Below are positions 33,405 through 45,849 of a stretch of DNA of 64,000 nucleotides, in pieces (within the stretch, counting starts at the first letter, position 1; every line of letters begins with the position of its first letter). This stretch comes from Climacium dendroides (Eukaryota > Streptophyta > Bryopsida > Hypnales > Climaciaceae). A program made the translations under genes and the position numbers. The stretch spans positions 3,534,001-3,598,000 of the forward strand of contig OX467092.1 in assembly GCA_950106755.1 (NCBI GenBank), written 5' to 3'. The notes beneath the pieces are model-generated. The model was not told the DNA's origin, made no database searches, and was given only the letters and a program-made list of their open reading frames with translations.

Positions 33405-36400
33405 TCAAATGTATGTGCCACCATCTTCGGCCGGTTGCCTCTGAGGCTCCACGTCCACCAACTGAGGTTGCAAACCGGGGAAGTCTGTGTCACTGCCAAC
33501 ATTAATTATGGTAGGCATAGGTTGGTTCACCTGTAGCTGCCCACGTCTGCCCCGGACATCTGTGCGACACACAATTTTCCAACCTTGCCTGTGCGGATCA
33601 TCGGAGAAGAATACTTGTTGACAATGCAATGGGAAAGCAAAAGAGTCAGCGTGGACTCTGCCATCCATGCGAGTGAAGTTTGCTCTTGTAAACCCATATT
33701 GGTCTTTGCGGATGTTTGCATATCGAGCATCTTCGTTTGATCGAATCCAATCGCACACCAGCACTATCGTGCAATGATTCCGATAGTCCAACTCCAATAT
33801 CTCCTGAATATACCCCACGCACTCATTGGTTCTCTCTATGGGTCGCCCATTGCGAAGCCCCCAACGCAGTTGCTCAGTGAATGAGGCCACAATTGTGGAG
33901 TCGCATGTGACACGGCCCCTCTCTACACTACGAACACGGAGGTGCATGCCAAACGCATACATTTGGCGATGTGAGACTGCATACCGCTCTGGAGGTTGCC
34001 CGTACTCTACAACATCGGGGTCAACATGTTCACCGGCATGTCGCAGACTCTGAACTCTTTCACTCAGCCACAATGCAAACGGAGGCAAATCAGAGAGCTC
34101 GTTGGGATACCGCACTGGCACTGACGGATGTTGACGCCAAAATTGTCTTCGAAAGGCCTCCCTTTCTTCCTAGATGTGGCCTCTCGCTAACACATACTCC
34201 CTACAAGGCATTCAGATCATGCATTGTTAGACGACGCTTACAGTGCCAAGACACAGTGAAGAAGCATTGTGAAGGTACCATATGTCCAATTCGACGTGGA
34301 CTGCAAGTTTTATGCATTGACAGAGATGTTCACTGTGAAGTCGACACGAACACGTATATAGCTGAAACGTTATAATAAATGTTTATCAAGACATGATCTC
34401 TGACATTGTGCACATTACCGTCCAGGTCCCTAGACAACAGAAGTACAAATATCATCTCATAGTAAACTCCAGGGAAACAATGTCAAGAAGGTTGAAAAGA
34501 GCACTCACTCCCGCCATGGTTCTAAGCACGCTGCGTTGTCTAGGATGAAGGCATGTGCGTTGTTGCGAAACTCATTGGACATTTTCCGCTTTTGCATCTT
34601 CTTGCTTGAAATAATTTCATCAGTCATGATGGGTTCCTCGGTAGCATCCCACACTCGTTGCGTTGTTGCTCCATACTGCTGCATGTACTCTGTGCAGAAT
34701 CCTAACGTCTCATCCATTCGATAGCCTTCAGCAATGCTACCCTCGGGGTGTGCATACGTCCGCACATAGTCTTTGAGTGTTTTCATATATCGCTCAATTG
34801 GGTACATCCACCGGCAATGCACAGGACCGCAAGTGAAAAGTTGCTCTACTAGGTGTATAGGCAAATGAGACATGATGTTCAAGAACGTTGTCGGAAACTC
34901 CTTCTCAATCTCGCATGTCGCCATGACAACATCGCGCATCATATCTTCCTTGTCATCAGGTCGCACCTCCTTTGTACATAGCCTTTGGAAAACCCTGCTC
35001 ATTTTAATAATAGTTAGGCGGACCCTCTCATCTAATATGTTCTGAACCGCAATGGGAAGAATCTACAAAACATGTGGACGCACACAAACAAAGTTATTGA
35101 ATTGTTGGATATTGTCGACATTGACGTGTACACCAAGAAAGGAGTGTAGGTGGTTCCCTCACTTGTTGCATGAGGACATGATAATCATGTGTCTTCATAT
35201 ATTGCAGCTTCCCGTCCTCTAAGCGCTTGTAAATGCTACCCACATAGTTTGTAGGGGTCCGAATGTTTGAGACAATGGCTACAAATTCTTTGCGCTCATT
35301 TGGTGTGAGTATGAAAGGTGCACGTGGCATGTAGTATTGATCATTTTGCCGTCGTGGAGGTTGTAGCCATATCTCTTCTCGAATGCCCAATTCCTCTGCA
35401 TCTACTCTACTTCCAGCACTGTCCTTCATGCCCAACAAAGTTTTGACTATGTTTTCACACATATTTTTTTCGCAATGCATGACATCCAAGATGTGAGGCT
35501 CCAACAGATGCTGCCACAAGCAAAAAAAAAATTGGGAATTAAAGAAAAGCAAGCAGAGTTCCAAAACATGTGTACCACTACTGTCAAGCATGTACTGTTC
35601 AAGTGCTGACGTGCTCTTCACTTCTCAAAACAGAGTACTGTTCATCGAAGGCAGTGACAACTACGTTACTCCCAATGTCTGATATAACGTCAACCATAAT
35701 GTCCCAATAGACGTCAGGAATAACAACTGGGACATACAGATGGTTAGAAACCCACTGACCTTCCAACACGGCAACTGGGACAGAGGACACAGGTGCTTCA
35801 CCCCAGTGACATGAACTGGGTCATCAGGCCCATTTTCTCTCCCTCCTAGATCCAAGTACGATTGCCGCCACGCTGCGTATGCGATGGTTTCACTACTAGA
35901 AAATTTAGTTTTTCTGTTGTTTTGGTCGCGTTGATCCGGTCAAAATCTGACAGAAATCTGTTGAAATCAACAGATTTCTGTCAGATTTTGATCGGATCAA
36001 CGCGACCAAAACAACAGAAAAACTAAATTTTCTAGTAGTGTTTCCTCGGTGGTTTATTTCCGGGGCCTATCACGAGGCTCCGTTCGACCATTAAACCTCA
36101 AATTGCGTCGGTAAGGGTGATGCCGCGGTAAATAACGACGAACACCACCATACACAATCTTTGAGCCCTTTGTTCACCTGTTAGGAAGAATGTCTCCTAG
36201 TTTAGCCATCCTTGCATCGGTGTCTTTTCCACAATAAGGACAACCCTTGTATTCCTTACAGCACAAGCCGGATATGAGGCCCAAGGCCGGAAAATCAGAG
36301 ATCGTCCACATCAAGACAGCGCGTAAGGTGAAACTGCGACTCCCTTGTACTTGGGAGAAATCAAGGGCTGGAACACCTTGCCATAATTCTTCAAGCTCCT

Positions 36401-37709
36401 TCAGCAATGGACGGATGAAGACACCAACGCCTTTAGATGTAGGTGAGTGCTTTCTCGAAATTAGTATGGATAGTGAAATGAAAAATTTCTTGGTCACTAA
36501 CCAAGGCTCGAAGTTGTATATTAGAATTAGCACTGGCCAAGTCGACCAATTACTATTGTTCAACTTGAATGGATTCACACCATCTAAAGCTAGAGCTAGC
36601 CACATGTTTCGGACCTCAGAGCTGAAGGTGCCGAACGCGACGTCTGTATCGATGTGCTTCTAGGTAGGACTATCGACAACGGAACGCATGATCCCGTCAT
36701 CACTAACATGCTTGAGGTAGCCAGTCAACATCCGAGCTATCTCTGGTGAGCGCCACATTCGTTTGAGTCGAGGAATGAGTGGAAAGTGCCGAATGACCTT
36801 GGAGGGAATGTTATTTGAGCCATCCATCCACCGGGAGCTACTACAATGGGGACAAATCTCCAATGATGAATATTCATCTTCAAAAAGGATACAACCATTG
36901 GGACACCCATGCACGTTGTTGTAATGCAAGCCTAATTTTCTAATGGTCTTTCGTGCTTCGTAATGGGATCCCAGCAGCTTATTACCTCTTGGGAGTAAGT
37001 CCACAGACAAATACCGGAACAACTCATCACTAAACCTATTGCTCACCCGAAACACCGTACACATGTTCATAATTATGATGGTGGCTGAGACAACACTTGT
37101 CCCTGATCCATTGTACAACGGGGTAGTAGCTTGTCTATAAAGGTCCTCCAATCCGTCCACGCTATCACCACCAACGTCATCGTTTTCGGGAAACTCCACA
37201 CTACCTTCAACCTCTCCGTGTAGTGCGTCTCCTCTGTCCAATGCCTCAAGGACCTGCCAGTGGACTTCGTGATATACATCTAAAGGGATGTGGGGCTCTG
37301 AATCAGCTGGCCCTGCATTTTCAAGCTGTGCGACATTGTGGTTGATGTCAGGCTCAATGTCAGAGGGAGCATTGTCAATGACATCATCGTCATAAGCAAT
37401 GTCTTCTACCCACATTCCCCGCCGTGGATAGCCCTCGGGGGGGTCTCCACCCAGTACGGATTTTGTGAGAAATGGATCCCGACCGACCTCTTCGTGGTGC
37501 CGGCGAATAACCTGAATGGTTTTTTGTAAACCGCCCTTGCAATCCCTGCAGGGACATCTGAATGATCGAATGTTTTCCTCTGTGGCGACTCTCAACTCAG
37601 TGTGCAAAATCAAGTCACCAAGTGGAATGTAGCGTAACGTGCGTCCGTCTTCGGAAATACGGATAGTTGCACCTTGTCGGCGGGTTTGGGAATTCAGACG
37701 CCACGCCAT
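33405..37709 (-). pseudogene. CACTA tnp2-like transposase (Transposase_21, DUF4218, DUF4216), decayed
   Basis: The frame starts at ATG 37,709 with a conserved Cys-rich region (FRCPCRDCKGG) and a CPNGC..CPHC zinc-like pair. TAG at 36,662-36,660 interrupts it where the sister gene at 57,092 has Trp (SPAWKH). The Transposase_21 core follows (ALDGVNPF, STWPVLILIYN, FTLRAVLMWTISDFP, CPYCG), then TGA at 36,176-36,174, TAA at 36,056-36,054 and a MITE inserted at 35,891-36,040. Further exons are about 35,510-35,163 (VMHCEKNMCEN), 35,061-34,510 (DUF4218: HCRWMYPIERYMKTLK) and 34,190-33,405 (DUF4216-like C-terminus, with another in-frame TAG near 34,170). It encodes the DDE transposase of CACTA elements and is not functional as read. 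Confidence 0.9.
35891..36040. mobile_element. 150-bp foldback CACTA MITE inside tnp2 exon
   Basis: It begins CACTACTAGAAAATTTAG and ends with the exact complement CTAAATTTTCTAGTAGTG, flanked by TTT on both sides (35,888-35,890 and 36,041-36,043). The arms are complementary across nearly the whole length, with one mismatch and a 2-nt centre. Removing it and one TTT would restore the surrounding tnp2 reading frame. The ends share CACTA with the host element but not its inner TIR sequence, so another CACTA family probably mobilised it. Confidence 0.92.
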
Positions 37710-39384
37710 CTACGAAGTGAATACAAGGTCGCAACCAAGTGTTAAAGAGTGTTTAGGTTCAGAATGATACAAATGTGACTGTGACATACAACGCACATTG
37801 CTTCCATGGCCAAGTTCCGTCATTGCAGAACAACCTCGATCTTCAAATCACAACTAAAGACGTGCGTTAAGATTCCTTCACAATTAGCGTGCCTTTCTCA
37901 ATGCAAGCATGACTAGAAATGAGTTCATTGTTTTACTTCTAGGCCCATACTATGTCATCCAAGGATCGAAATGTAAATTTCCATTGATGGCACTTCGAGC
38001 CCTGTATTGACTGTCAAAGAGGATGTCAAAAGTGACGTCAACAATGACGTCAACCTGAGTTTGTATAAACACAAACTGCAGATGCCTCATCCGAAGTCCT
38101 CACAGAGCATGTTGTAAGTGATAGCATTGTGCACAAGAAAACATATTCTTCAACACGAATATGACAGGCTGGATGTCCATTGTGACATCATCGACAACAG
38201 GAGTCCGTACGACCACAGTCCAAGCTTAGGACTTTCCCCACGTGTTTAAGGGCTGGCCCACAATGACAGAGGTGACCACATTGCCCATGACTACTATCTT
38301 GTGTGTCTCATAAGTTGAGGGCGCACCACCTTATACCATAGAGTGTACACGTTCCTCACCAATATGGCCGTATACTGTAAAGTGCCACTGCGTCGTAGGG
38401 TGGTACGATTTGCGGAGCCTTGCCAGGAGGCGTCTGTCGTCCCGGCGGAAGACTCTGAGGCGGCTTCGTTGCTCACTAGTCTTGTCTGTGGGCATATATG
38501 TACCAATCTAGAAGGTCAGTCTCTGAAGACTCCACGAAGAAGTACTGCTGGAGGAATCCTTCGACGCAGCTCTCGCCACACCGTCCAGGATGCTCTCCCA
38601 CTTCAAACATTGCCTCCAAGGCATGAGGGCATTCCAAAAGAAGGTGCCGTCCAGCAGGTACTTTCCAATGTACACAACTTCTTTCACGAAACGATGAAAA
38701 ATCGTGTAATTGGGATAATGGCGAGCCTCGCAGGTCGCATTAGGGTTTGCTCTTGGACTGCCGCTGCCGCTCCGCGCGGAGTTAGGGTTTCACGGGCTTC
38801 CGGTGGTGCGGTTGCGACTGAGGCCTGCACCGTGACGGCCATAGGGGCTCGTAGCAGGGTCGTAGGGGGCTCGTAGGGGGCTCGTAGGGAGCCACCTCAG
38901 CTGTACGCGGGGCGGGCCTTCAATTCCACAGCATAGTCACAACCGCCACGCTACGTTGCTTTGAACGCGCGGCCTTGCACAACCCTGAAATTTCAGCGTT
39001 TGTGTAATCCTTCAATTGCGTTCATCTTTGGAGCCAGCCTTGCTAATGTGAGAGAGGTGAGGTAGGTGCTCCCCAATCGGCATCGGTTGTGTAGTTTGAA
39101 ATTTTCATTTTTGTGTCAATTTGGCAAGCGCGGCGTTCTTACATGCAGTTGCAAGGGGCGCAGCTCTCCACCGATCTGGAGCAACAAGGGTTCCAATCTT
39201 CTACCACAGCTTCATCGGAGGCTAGAACACGCCTTGCACTAAGTCGATTGCGTGCAGGTTTTCAGGTTGCCAGGATGCCTCCCCAATGTGTGACCTTTGT
39301 TGTGGACGCTCATGTGCGCGTTTGTGTGTGAGGAGGGTATAGAACGGTGAGTTCTACGTGCAGTGGAGAGGGGCAGGTGCGGAC
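37710..39384. promoter_or_regulatory. Shared divergent promoter region of CACTA element 1
   Basis: 1.7 kb separates the divergent tnp2-like and tnpA-like starts. TGACGTCA-type words cluster around 38,030-38,060. GGGCTCGTAG units repeat three to four times at 38,845-38,892. Open frames here, such as 38,343-38,876 (+), show no recognisable domain, and I do not annotate them as genes. Confidence 0.5.
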
Positions 39385-42300
39385 ATGCCTCGCGCTCAGG
39401 CCCCTGCGCGGAAGAGGAACGCGAGTCAGCGGCGTGAAGAGGACTCCAGCGAACATGAAGAAACGCCGCCGCCAAAGCCAATCCGCATGCGCGGGGAGCA
39501 TGAGCGCCGCTCCAAGGCCAGAGGAGACCCTTGGTCTGTTGCGTCGGCGGGGAAGGGACAAAACCGGGACAGCAATCCTCCAGCGAAGAGGAAGAGGACC
39601 CCTCAAGTGCAGTTGGACTTGTCGGAGGAGGCAGGGCACGACGCAGAGGAAGAGGAGGAACTCGGAGAGTAGTCTTGGAGGTAAGTTTGGAAGCAGATAT
39701 AATTTGAGTATAGAACCACTGGTATTCAAGGTTTTTGGGGAGGCGCGCGTTGGTACGGACGTCAAGTGCAACGCACACCATGTTGCTTCTGATGTCAACT
39801 CTATCATGTTAAACGTCATAGACGTTTAATGTGACGTCCGCATAAATTGTGTGACGTTCATGTCTGCGTCACGAAGGACATGTTCTTTGAGTTGAACTCT
39901 GTACAAAGAAAGGTGATTGTTTGTTCCTCAGAGAGCAATCATATTGAATTCCGGAGTGATCAATGAAGACGTTCGGGAGTCATCCCTCTACAAGGGTGGC
40001 AGACCCTAAACCACGGCGGCTTCCCAGTTTCTATCAAGAGGAAGTTCCTGTCATGTTCAAAACAACGTCCAGGCATGTTTACATTGACGTTAGGTTCAAC
40101 GTCGTGAGCAACAGAGTCGCATGTACAGAAGTGTGAAGCCAAAAATAGCGTATGTGGATGTTTTTTGCGGGGGTCCAGTTGCGGGATTGATTTGTTTGTA
40201 CTGACGTAGCCCCATTTTCTTCGCAAGCTGATAGTGCATTTGACCTTTTTACAGTAAGGGCTACAACACAGGGTCTGATGAACCAGCTTCGGATGCTGAT
40301 ACTGAAGAGATGATCGAGCAGCTGATCCCCGAACAGTCTCGCGAAAAAGGCGTAAGCACTGTAATGAAGAAACCTGTGGAAATCGACCGACAGGGGGAAC
40401 CATTTGGACCTATGAGGGTTCCTTTCTCCAACGACATTAAGAAATATGCGAGAGACCTTGACCCCAGGTTTGGATGGGAGGGTCAGCCCAAAAAAGACAG
40501 ACGGCGCTTATTTAGGCGCCTCTATACAGGTTTGTATTCAGTCCTTCTCTGTGAAATGAAGACGACTACAGACCTTGTAGTTCACTGTTGCATGTAGTTC
40601 AAAAGACTGTAAATGTTGTGGAAGGTAGCTCATTGGCCATGAGGCGGGGCAGTGGATGTCACCTGTAATGTCCACAGCGACGTCGAATACAATGTCATGC
40701 GTGACGTCAGTATAGGATCCTCTATAGTGAGGGGTGCTCCCTATGGTCGTCCGCACCACAGGGACGTGCAGTGAGTTTCTGGAGACATAGTAGTGTCCAT
40801 GTAAATTCTCTTGTTATTCTTTGGCACAACAATGTCATACATAATGCAGAGGTAGCTATACTAAGTTCTTTGGCTTGCAGATTGGCGTATAGAGGGAGAG
40901 TCCGAGCGCGTGTCGGAAAAGTGGATGCAGCCGTTCATCACAAAAGCGCTCATTCATGTTCGTTGGAAGCTCAATCGATTGATTGATGGCGGAAAACCCA
41001 AGCCGATGGGAATAGATGACGATGTGTGGGAGGCATTGAAGGAGGCTCGTACGACCGATGCTTCCCAAGAGAAGTCAGCCCATATGTCTGCCATTTCTAA
41101 GGGCAAGGCATCCAGCATAGCCCAGCATAAGGCCGTTGAGAGAGAAGTCATCTCGAGGCTGGTAAGTATGTAGTAACTGACGTCCACCTACTTGCCCAAG
41201 TCGACACCACTTTCATCACACATGTTGCGTTTGTTTTTCCAAAAAATGTCCGCTCTGGTGGTAGATGTGGAGGACTGGGCCTTCTTCTTTGCACATGGAA
41301 GGACCTTTGTGGGGTGGCATTGAAGCATGTAATCATTGCATCTGAACTGTAACTGCATATTCTTCTTCCCCTTGTCAGGTGGCATTCAAGCATGTAATCG
41401 TTGCATGTGGACTCTAAGTGCATATTCTTGTTCCCCTTGTACGGTGCCATTGAAGCATGTAAGCTTTGCATGTGAACTCTAAGTGCATATTCTTCTTCCC
41501 CTTGTAGACTTTGTTGCGGAACAGAGCACCGTTTGAAGCAGAGGTGGACGCAGAAATGGCCAAGGAGTTGCAACGTCTGGAAGAAGAGAAGCGCAGAGGT
41601 CGAAGTCCCCATGGCAAAGAGCTGCAAGATATGCGCAGTCGGCTGGATGAGCTTGAGCTCAGTGTAAGTCGCCTTACTGAGACCGTGAGCACGTCCCACA
41701 AAAGCATGGAAGAAATGCTACGTCAGATCCTCGCAAGTTAGTGTAAAGCAAGTGTTGGGGGGACCCCGAAGCCATCCTCGCCAATGGAGGCAGGGAATGC
41801 ACCACTTCTGACGTCACCTAGGGCAGAGGCATCGAAAATGGCACAGAAGGACTGTCCTGTGCCCGTGTTGCAGCCCACAGCTCCTGTAGATGTCGTTGAG
41901 CCAGTCCCCATAGCTGTCCAAAGCAATGTCGAAGACGATGTTCTTGTTGACGTTAACGCCGACAAGTGGGCTGTTGAAGACGATGTTGTTCACGATGTTG
42001 TAGCTAACATTGAGGAGGAGCAGGTACAAGGCGCCGGTGAAGTTGCCATCCCTGAAACTACTGAAGGTCAGCAAGGAGTGGAAGATGTGTACGCCATAGT
42101 GAAAGACTCCGAGGTGCAGGCAACATCTGAGAGGCGAGAAAACACGATGGAGACCTCCACGGAGCAACAGGTGATGCGACGTCTCTCTTTCCATTTTAAG
42201 TGCCAAGTGATTGACGTGAAGCACTCCCTTTGTTAGGCTAGTGACGTTATTTCCATGAATTGCCTTGTATGAGGATGGTGTCATAGCGTAGTAGCGGATG

Positions 42301-42975
42301 CCTTGCAATGCTTCAATTTTTTTTTACAAGTGCGTGTCAAATTGGACATCCAAGTGAACGTTACTAGTGGCAGACGCTGATGCACTCTAGGGCTCAGCCT
42401 GTTCTTTTCAAAGCCAGAACATCAAAATACTATGTAAGCAGAAGTCAAAGTTTCCTTTCAGTCCACCATTCCATTGAATGCGCAGGAATGTTTTACAATA
42501 ATTATGTGCATCTTACAGGAAAGCAAGTGCCTCAATGGTGCTCAGGTAAGGCTAGGAAGTGTAGGTGATTAGAGGATGTCAGAAGTGAATAATAATTGTG
42601 TGATGGTGTTGCAGGAAGACATTGAAGTCCTTGGTGAGTCCTCAAGCCGGCCTCGGCGTGCTGTGAGGACCACGCAAGGTGCGAAGGGCACGAAGGCTAC
42701 ACCGAAGGCAGCAATTCCCAAAGCGGTGGGTCTTCCTAAACCTACCCAACCCACTAAAAAGGTTAGGAAGCCTGCATTTCATTCACCCATACTTTCATTT
42801 GTTTCTGTATGCAACTTAAAAGAATAATGCAAGTGTAGCATTCCTTGACATCTGTTGTGGCTGTATAAGAGTCCCATCAATAAATATACATGAGTAGGTA
42901 CTGCTGGTTTTGACTTGGTGTGGTACGATGCAGGCTGCTATTGTCAAGAAATCGGATGCACTTCGGAAGAAGTGA
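39385..42975 (+). pseudogene. CACTA tnpA-like gene (Transposase_24-like), two in-frame TAGs
   Basis: Seven exons join with GT-AG borders and matching phases: 39,385-39,680, 40,255-40,529, 40,881-41,161, 41,508-42,170, 42,519-42,545, 42,615-42,761 and 42,934-42,975. They total 577 codons. The N-terminus is Arg/Lys/Glu-rich. The middle (RFGWEGQPKKDRRRLFRRLY, then SEKWMQPFITKALIHVRWK and SQEKSAHMSAISKGKASS) resembles the Ptta/Transposase_24 region of TNPA-type proteins. A coiled coil follows (DMRSRLDELELSVSRLTETV), then an acidic Val/Asp-rich linker and a basic tail (RPRRAVRTTQGAKG, LRKK). TAG codons at 39,670-39,672 and 41,739-41,741 interrupt the frame. TNPA-type proteins bind subterminal repeats and regulate transposition in En/Spm, and that role is inferred here. 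Assignment rests on domain order, the parallel gene at ~50,060-53,208 and the element context. Confidence 0.75.
41318..41507. repeat. 65-bp tandem repeat spanning a splice acceptor
   Basis: CATTGAAGCATGTAA-type starts at 41,318, 41,383 and 41,448 give three 65-bp units. Each ends in TTCYTSTTCCCCTTGT followed by CAG, ACG or AG. The third copy supplies the acceptor for exon 4 of the tnpA-like gene, the first keeps a potential CAG acceptor, and the second has lost it. Confidence 0.88.
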
Positions 42976-43559
42976 GTCTCTATTTGCCACAGCGTGTCCA
43001 ACTTCACATCGCATATGATGGTCAGCATGTTATTCAGAACATTGAGTAGAAGGCACCATGTTTTCATCGAAAGTGCTGTAGTTAATGTTGTTGTGGATTT
43101 CTTCGTAGTACTAGACTATGGCATTTTTGTGCAGAAATTGGCAAGTGGCCTTATAATCCCAATGCCATTGAAAACACAGGCTTCTATGCTTTGACATCTC
43201 TTACAAAGACACATAATTCATCTTCTAATGGCATATCTCAATCTTCCATTCACTCATGTGTATGGGTTGTAGAGTACATCGTCTTTGATGTTGAGGTTTA
43301 TGATTCACGTTGTTCATTTCGTTCGAGAAAACATCCTTCCTCTCGCATTGTATGTCTTCTGTAATGCTCAAGAAAACATTGCAGATGTCACTGTGCGTGT
43401 CAAACGGAACACTGAGCGCAAAGCAATGCATACCCCAGTACACGGGTTGCTCTACTTAATGTCACAATAGATGTGTATGTGGACGATGTCTGCTATTTCA
43501 GCAAAGAATAAATTCCACAATATTCTCCACCCAGCTCGTTTCCTAAAGCACATTCTCGT

Positions 43560-44021
43560 TGACTCTGATGTCATTTAAAACATCCTCCTGTCAAATGTGA
43601 CGTCCCAGAGAACATCACACAGAACACCGGCATGTACCGCAGAAGAGTGCCACGTCAGCTGCCACGTAGGCTGCATGCACCGGAAATTATTTTCCACGTC
43701 GGATATTTAGGGGTCCACGTCATTGGACACGTCACAACGTCGGTGGATGAAAAAGTTGTCCAACGTGTCCCTGCCCATTGTTGAAAATCCTACGTGGATG
43801 CCAAAACCCCTCCACATGGCACTCTCAGAAACTCTTGGGTGACCCTGTTGTTTTCGATGTCACAAAAAATTTAAGCACGTTTCAGCACATAACATGGCAC
43901 ATTTTTGGCCCGTTTTTTTAAACGGATTTTTTTAGACGTCACTACAGGCATCGTCCTTGTTCAATTAGACATCACGGCACGTTTTTTCCCTTGTTAAAAA
44001 AAACATTGATTTTTTATAGTG
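43560..44021. repeat. Right subterminal region of CACTA element 1
   Basis: Repeated GACGT, CACGTC and ACGTGG words on both strands lead up to the right terminus, mirroring 30,073-30,310. These are probable binding sites for the TNPA-like protein. Confidence 0.6.
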
Positions 44022-45840
44022 AATACAATACAATGTAGATACAAAATATGAGGTACGGATACGGATATATCCCATATCAAATGTTACCCCTAGCCCCACC
44101 TGAAAATTAGAGAAGGGGGGGAGAGGGGGAAACGAGAAATTTAATATACCAAAAATTTGAGCTTATTGCCTTATTGGTGGGAGGTAGAAAAATTCAATTT
44201 CATTTTTTTTTTGGGAGTGGATAGTGAGACATTCTCACTATCCACTCGAAAGATAGGCCACTAAGCTTTGGCACATGAACCAATAAATTGATATAGCATT
44301 AAAAGACCGATCCCCTACACAAATTGGTTTGTCATAATCCCACCGTAGAGGTGTCCAATGTCATTGTTGAAGTTACTCACCAACAATAACAAATAATTCT
44401 TCTAAGTTCAATCAATATAACCCTTCCCTCCATGTGGTCAATGGTCATAAAATATTTTCACACATATTCAAATGTTAGTCCACCCTAAACTTTTGAGGTT
44501 AGACTTTTTAAATCCCCAAATTTTTAGACTGGATTTTTTATTACCCCCAAAGTATGTTGATTTATGGAAAAAAGGCCCAAAACTTATAGTCGACTTTTGA
44601 AAGTAAACACCCAAATTTAACAAAATAAATAAATAAATTTCTACCGCACCAAATTACAGAAAAAGGCCCTAAATCCATGCTCCATGTTCCAATTCCACGC
44701 TCTACGCTCTACGCTCTTGCTCTACGCTCGTATACTAGCTTTGTTGTTCCCGGAAACACAATTTTCTGTTTCAGAAAACGCAATTTCGCATTCAGAAGAC
44801 GTTATAATTATTTGTACCTAAAAATTTCACGTTCTCCAACGTCACGCTCAACAGCACCTATAATTTCGAATAGTATGATTTAATGCAAATGTGTTCTAAT
44901 GAACACGACAACTTCGATTGCCTCCCGTTTAATCTTGTTCACAAACAAGAAAACATTGACATGCATGAGAGAATGTTAATAGAAATTAATATAAAGAACT
45001 GTTTCATTTCATAAAAGTATGTTCGCTTGAACAGAGTGCTTGGCACTTCCCTGTTAGTGGGAACATGATCCCCAACGCTTGTAACCCTAGAAATGTTTTG
45101 GAACCCTAAATGATTTCCTGCTACCCTAAATATTTCCTGTAACCCTACATATTTAGCATGTAGCGCATGCCATTGCAAGCACTGCTTCATCTTGTCATTC
45201 TATCTTTTGAAGCACAAGGGGCTCTATCTTTTGAACTAGGATCCTATATTATGCACCTCCTACACCCGAATTGGAACATGACAAGAGCATGACAAGGAAA
45301 TGCAAAACTACAATACTGCACCTCCAACTGCAATTAAAGAATCCATTTAGATGCACTTCTGAATTCAATAATCCATCCATTTTTCCATTCTTGTTTTCTC
45401 CTGATCATCAATGGACCCTTCATCAGCAGCATTGCCTTCTTCCGTACAATCCATACGAGGTCTGCAAGAAAAGAATTAAGAAAGTGCACTCGTTAAGTTC
45501 TTGCATTTCATACAATTAGGTTACGTACAAACTCAGCAAAATTGCATTCGTGTCCTCGTACATAAGAATACTACGTTCAGTTCCATTCATGTCCTCGTAC
45601 AGCAACTTCATCACATTTCAGCAGCCATGAAGAAATCATGGACAAGCACTTCGTAATTCCTTTGTAAGTTCCCAACCTTTCCATATTTCAGAATTGCATG
45701 TACATTCCCTACACATGAATTACAAAACCTCACCGAAACCTCCTGAATTTCATCTTGCACTGTTGAGAAGGCCTGCAAAAACAAAACAATTAATATGATA
45801 TATATGATATCACAATGTGTACAGGAGGAATGACACTTTC
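44022..45840. other. Spacer right of CACTA element 1
   Basis: Mostly AT-rich host DNA. It includes a perfect 15-bp-arm hairpin at 44,215-44,247 (GAGTGGATAGTGAGA with its complement) and a few CTCTACGCT and CCCTAAA words. A minus-strand acidic exon-like stretch at about 45,395-45,460 could be part of the downstream gene but is unassigned. Confidence 0.5.
44215..44247. repeat. Perfect short hairpin
   Basis: 15-bp arms (44,215-44,229 and 44,233-44,247) enclose a 3-nt loop. No function inferred. Confidence 0.85.
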
Positions 45841-45849
45841 TTCAAGCTA

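Larger units (their letters stand above)
30073..44021. mobile_element. CACTA (En/Spm-like) element 1, 13,949 bp
   Basis: The left end reads CACTATAAGAAACCCCTG and the right end, on the complementary strand, CACTATAAAAAATCAATG. Both are flanked by the 3-bp duplication AAT (30,070-30,072 and 44,022-44,024), the CACTA hallmark. TGACGTC-type words are scattered through both subterminal regions. It encodes a tnp2-like gene (-) and a tnpA-like gene (+) transcribed away from each other, plus about 2.5 kb of AT-rich non-coding DNA with three copies of a ~180-bp repeat. A CACTA MITE has inserted into its tnp2 gene, so that insertion is younger than this element. Confidence 0.92.

Noticed and set aside
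37073..37279. Minus-strand frame overlapping tnp2-like gene 1
   Set aside because: It lies entirely within the tnp2 exon in another frame.
38343..38876. 177-codon plus-strand frame between the divergent CACTA 1 genes
   Set aside because: No domain, and no exon border that links it to the tnpA-like gene. GC-rich DNA can give such frames by chance.
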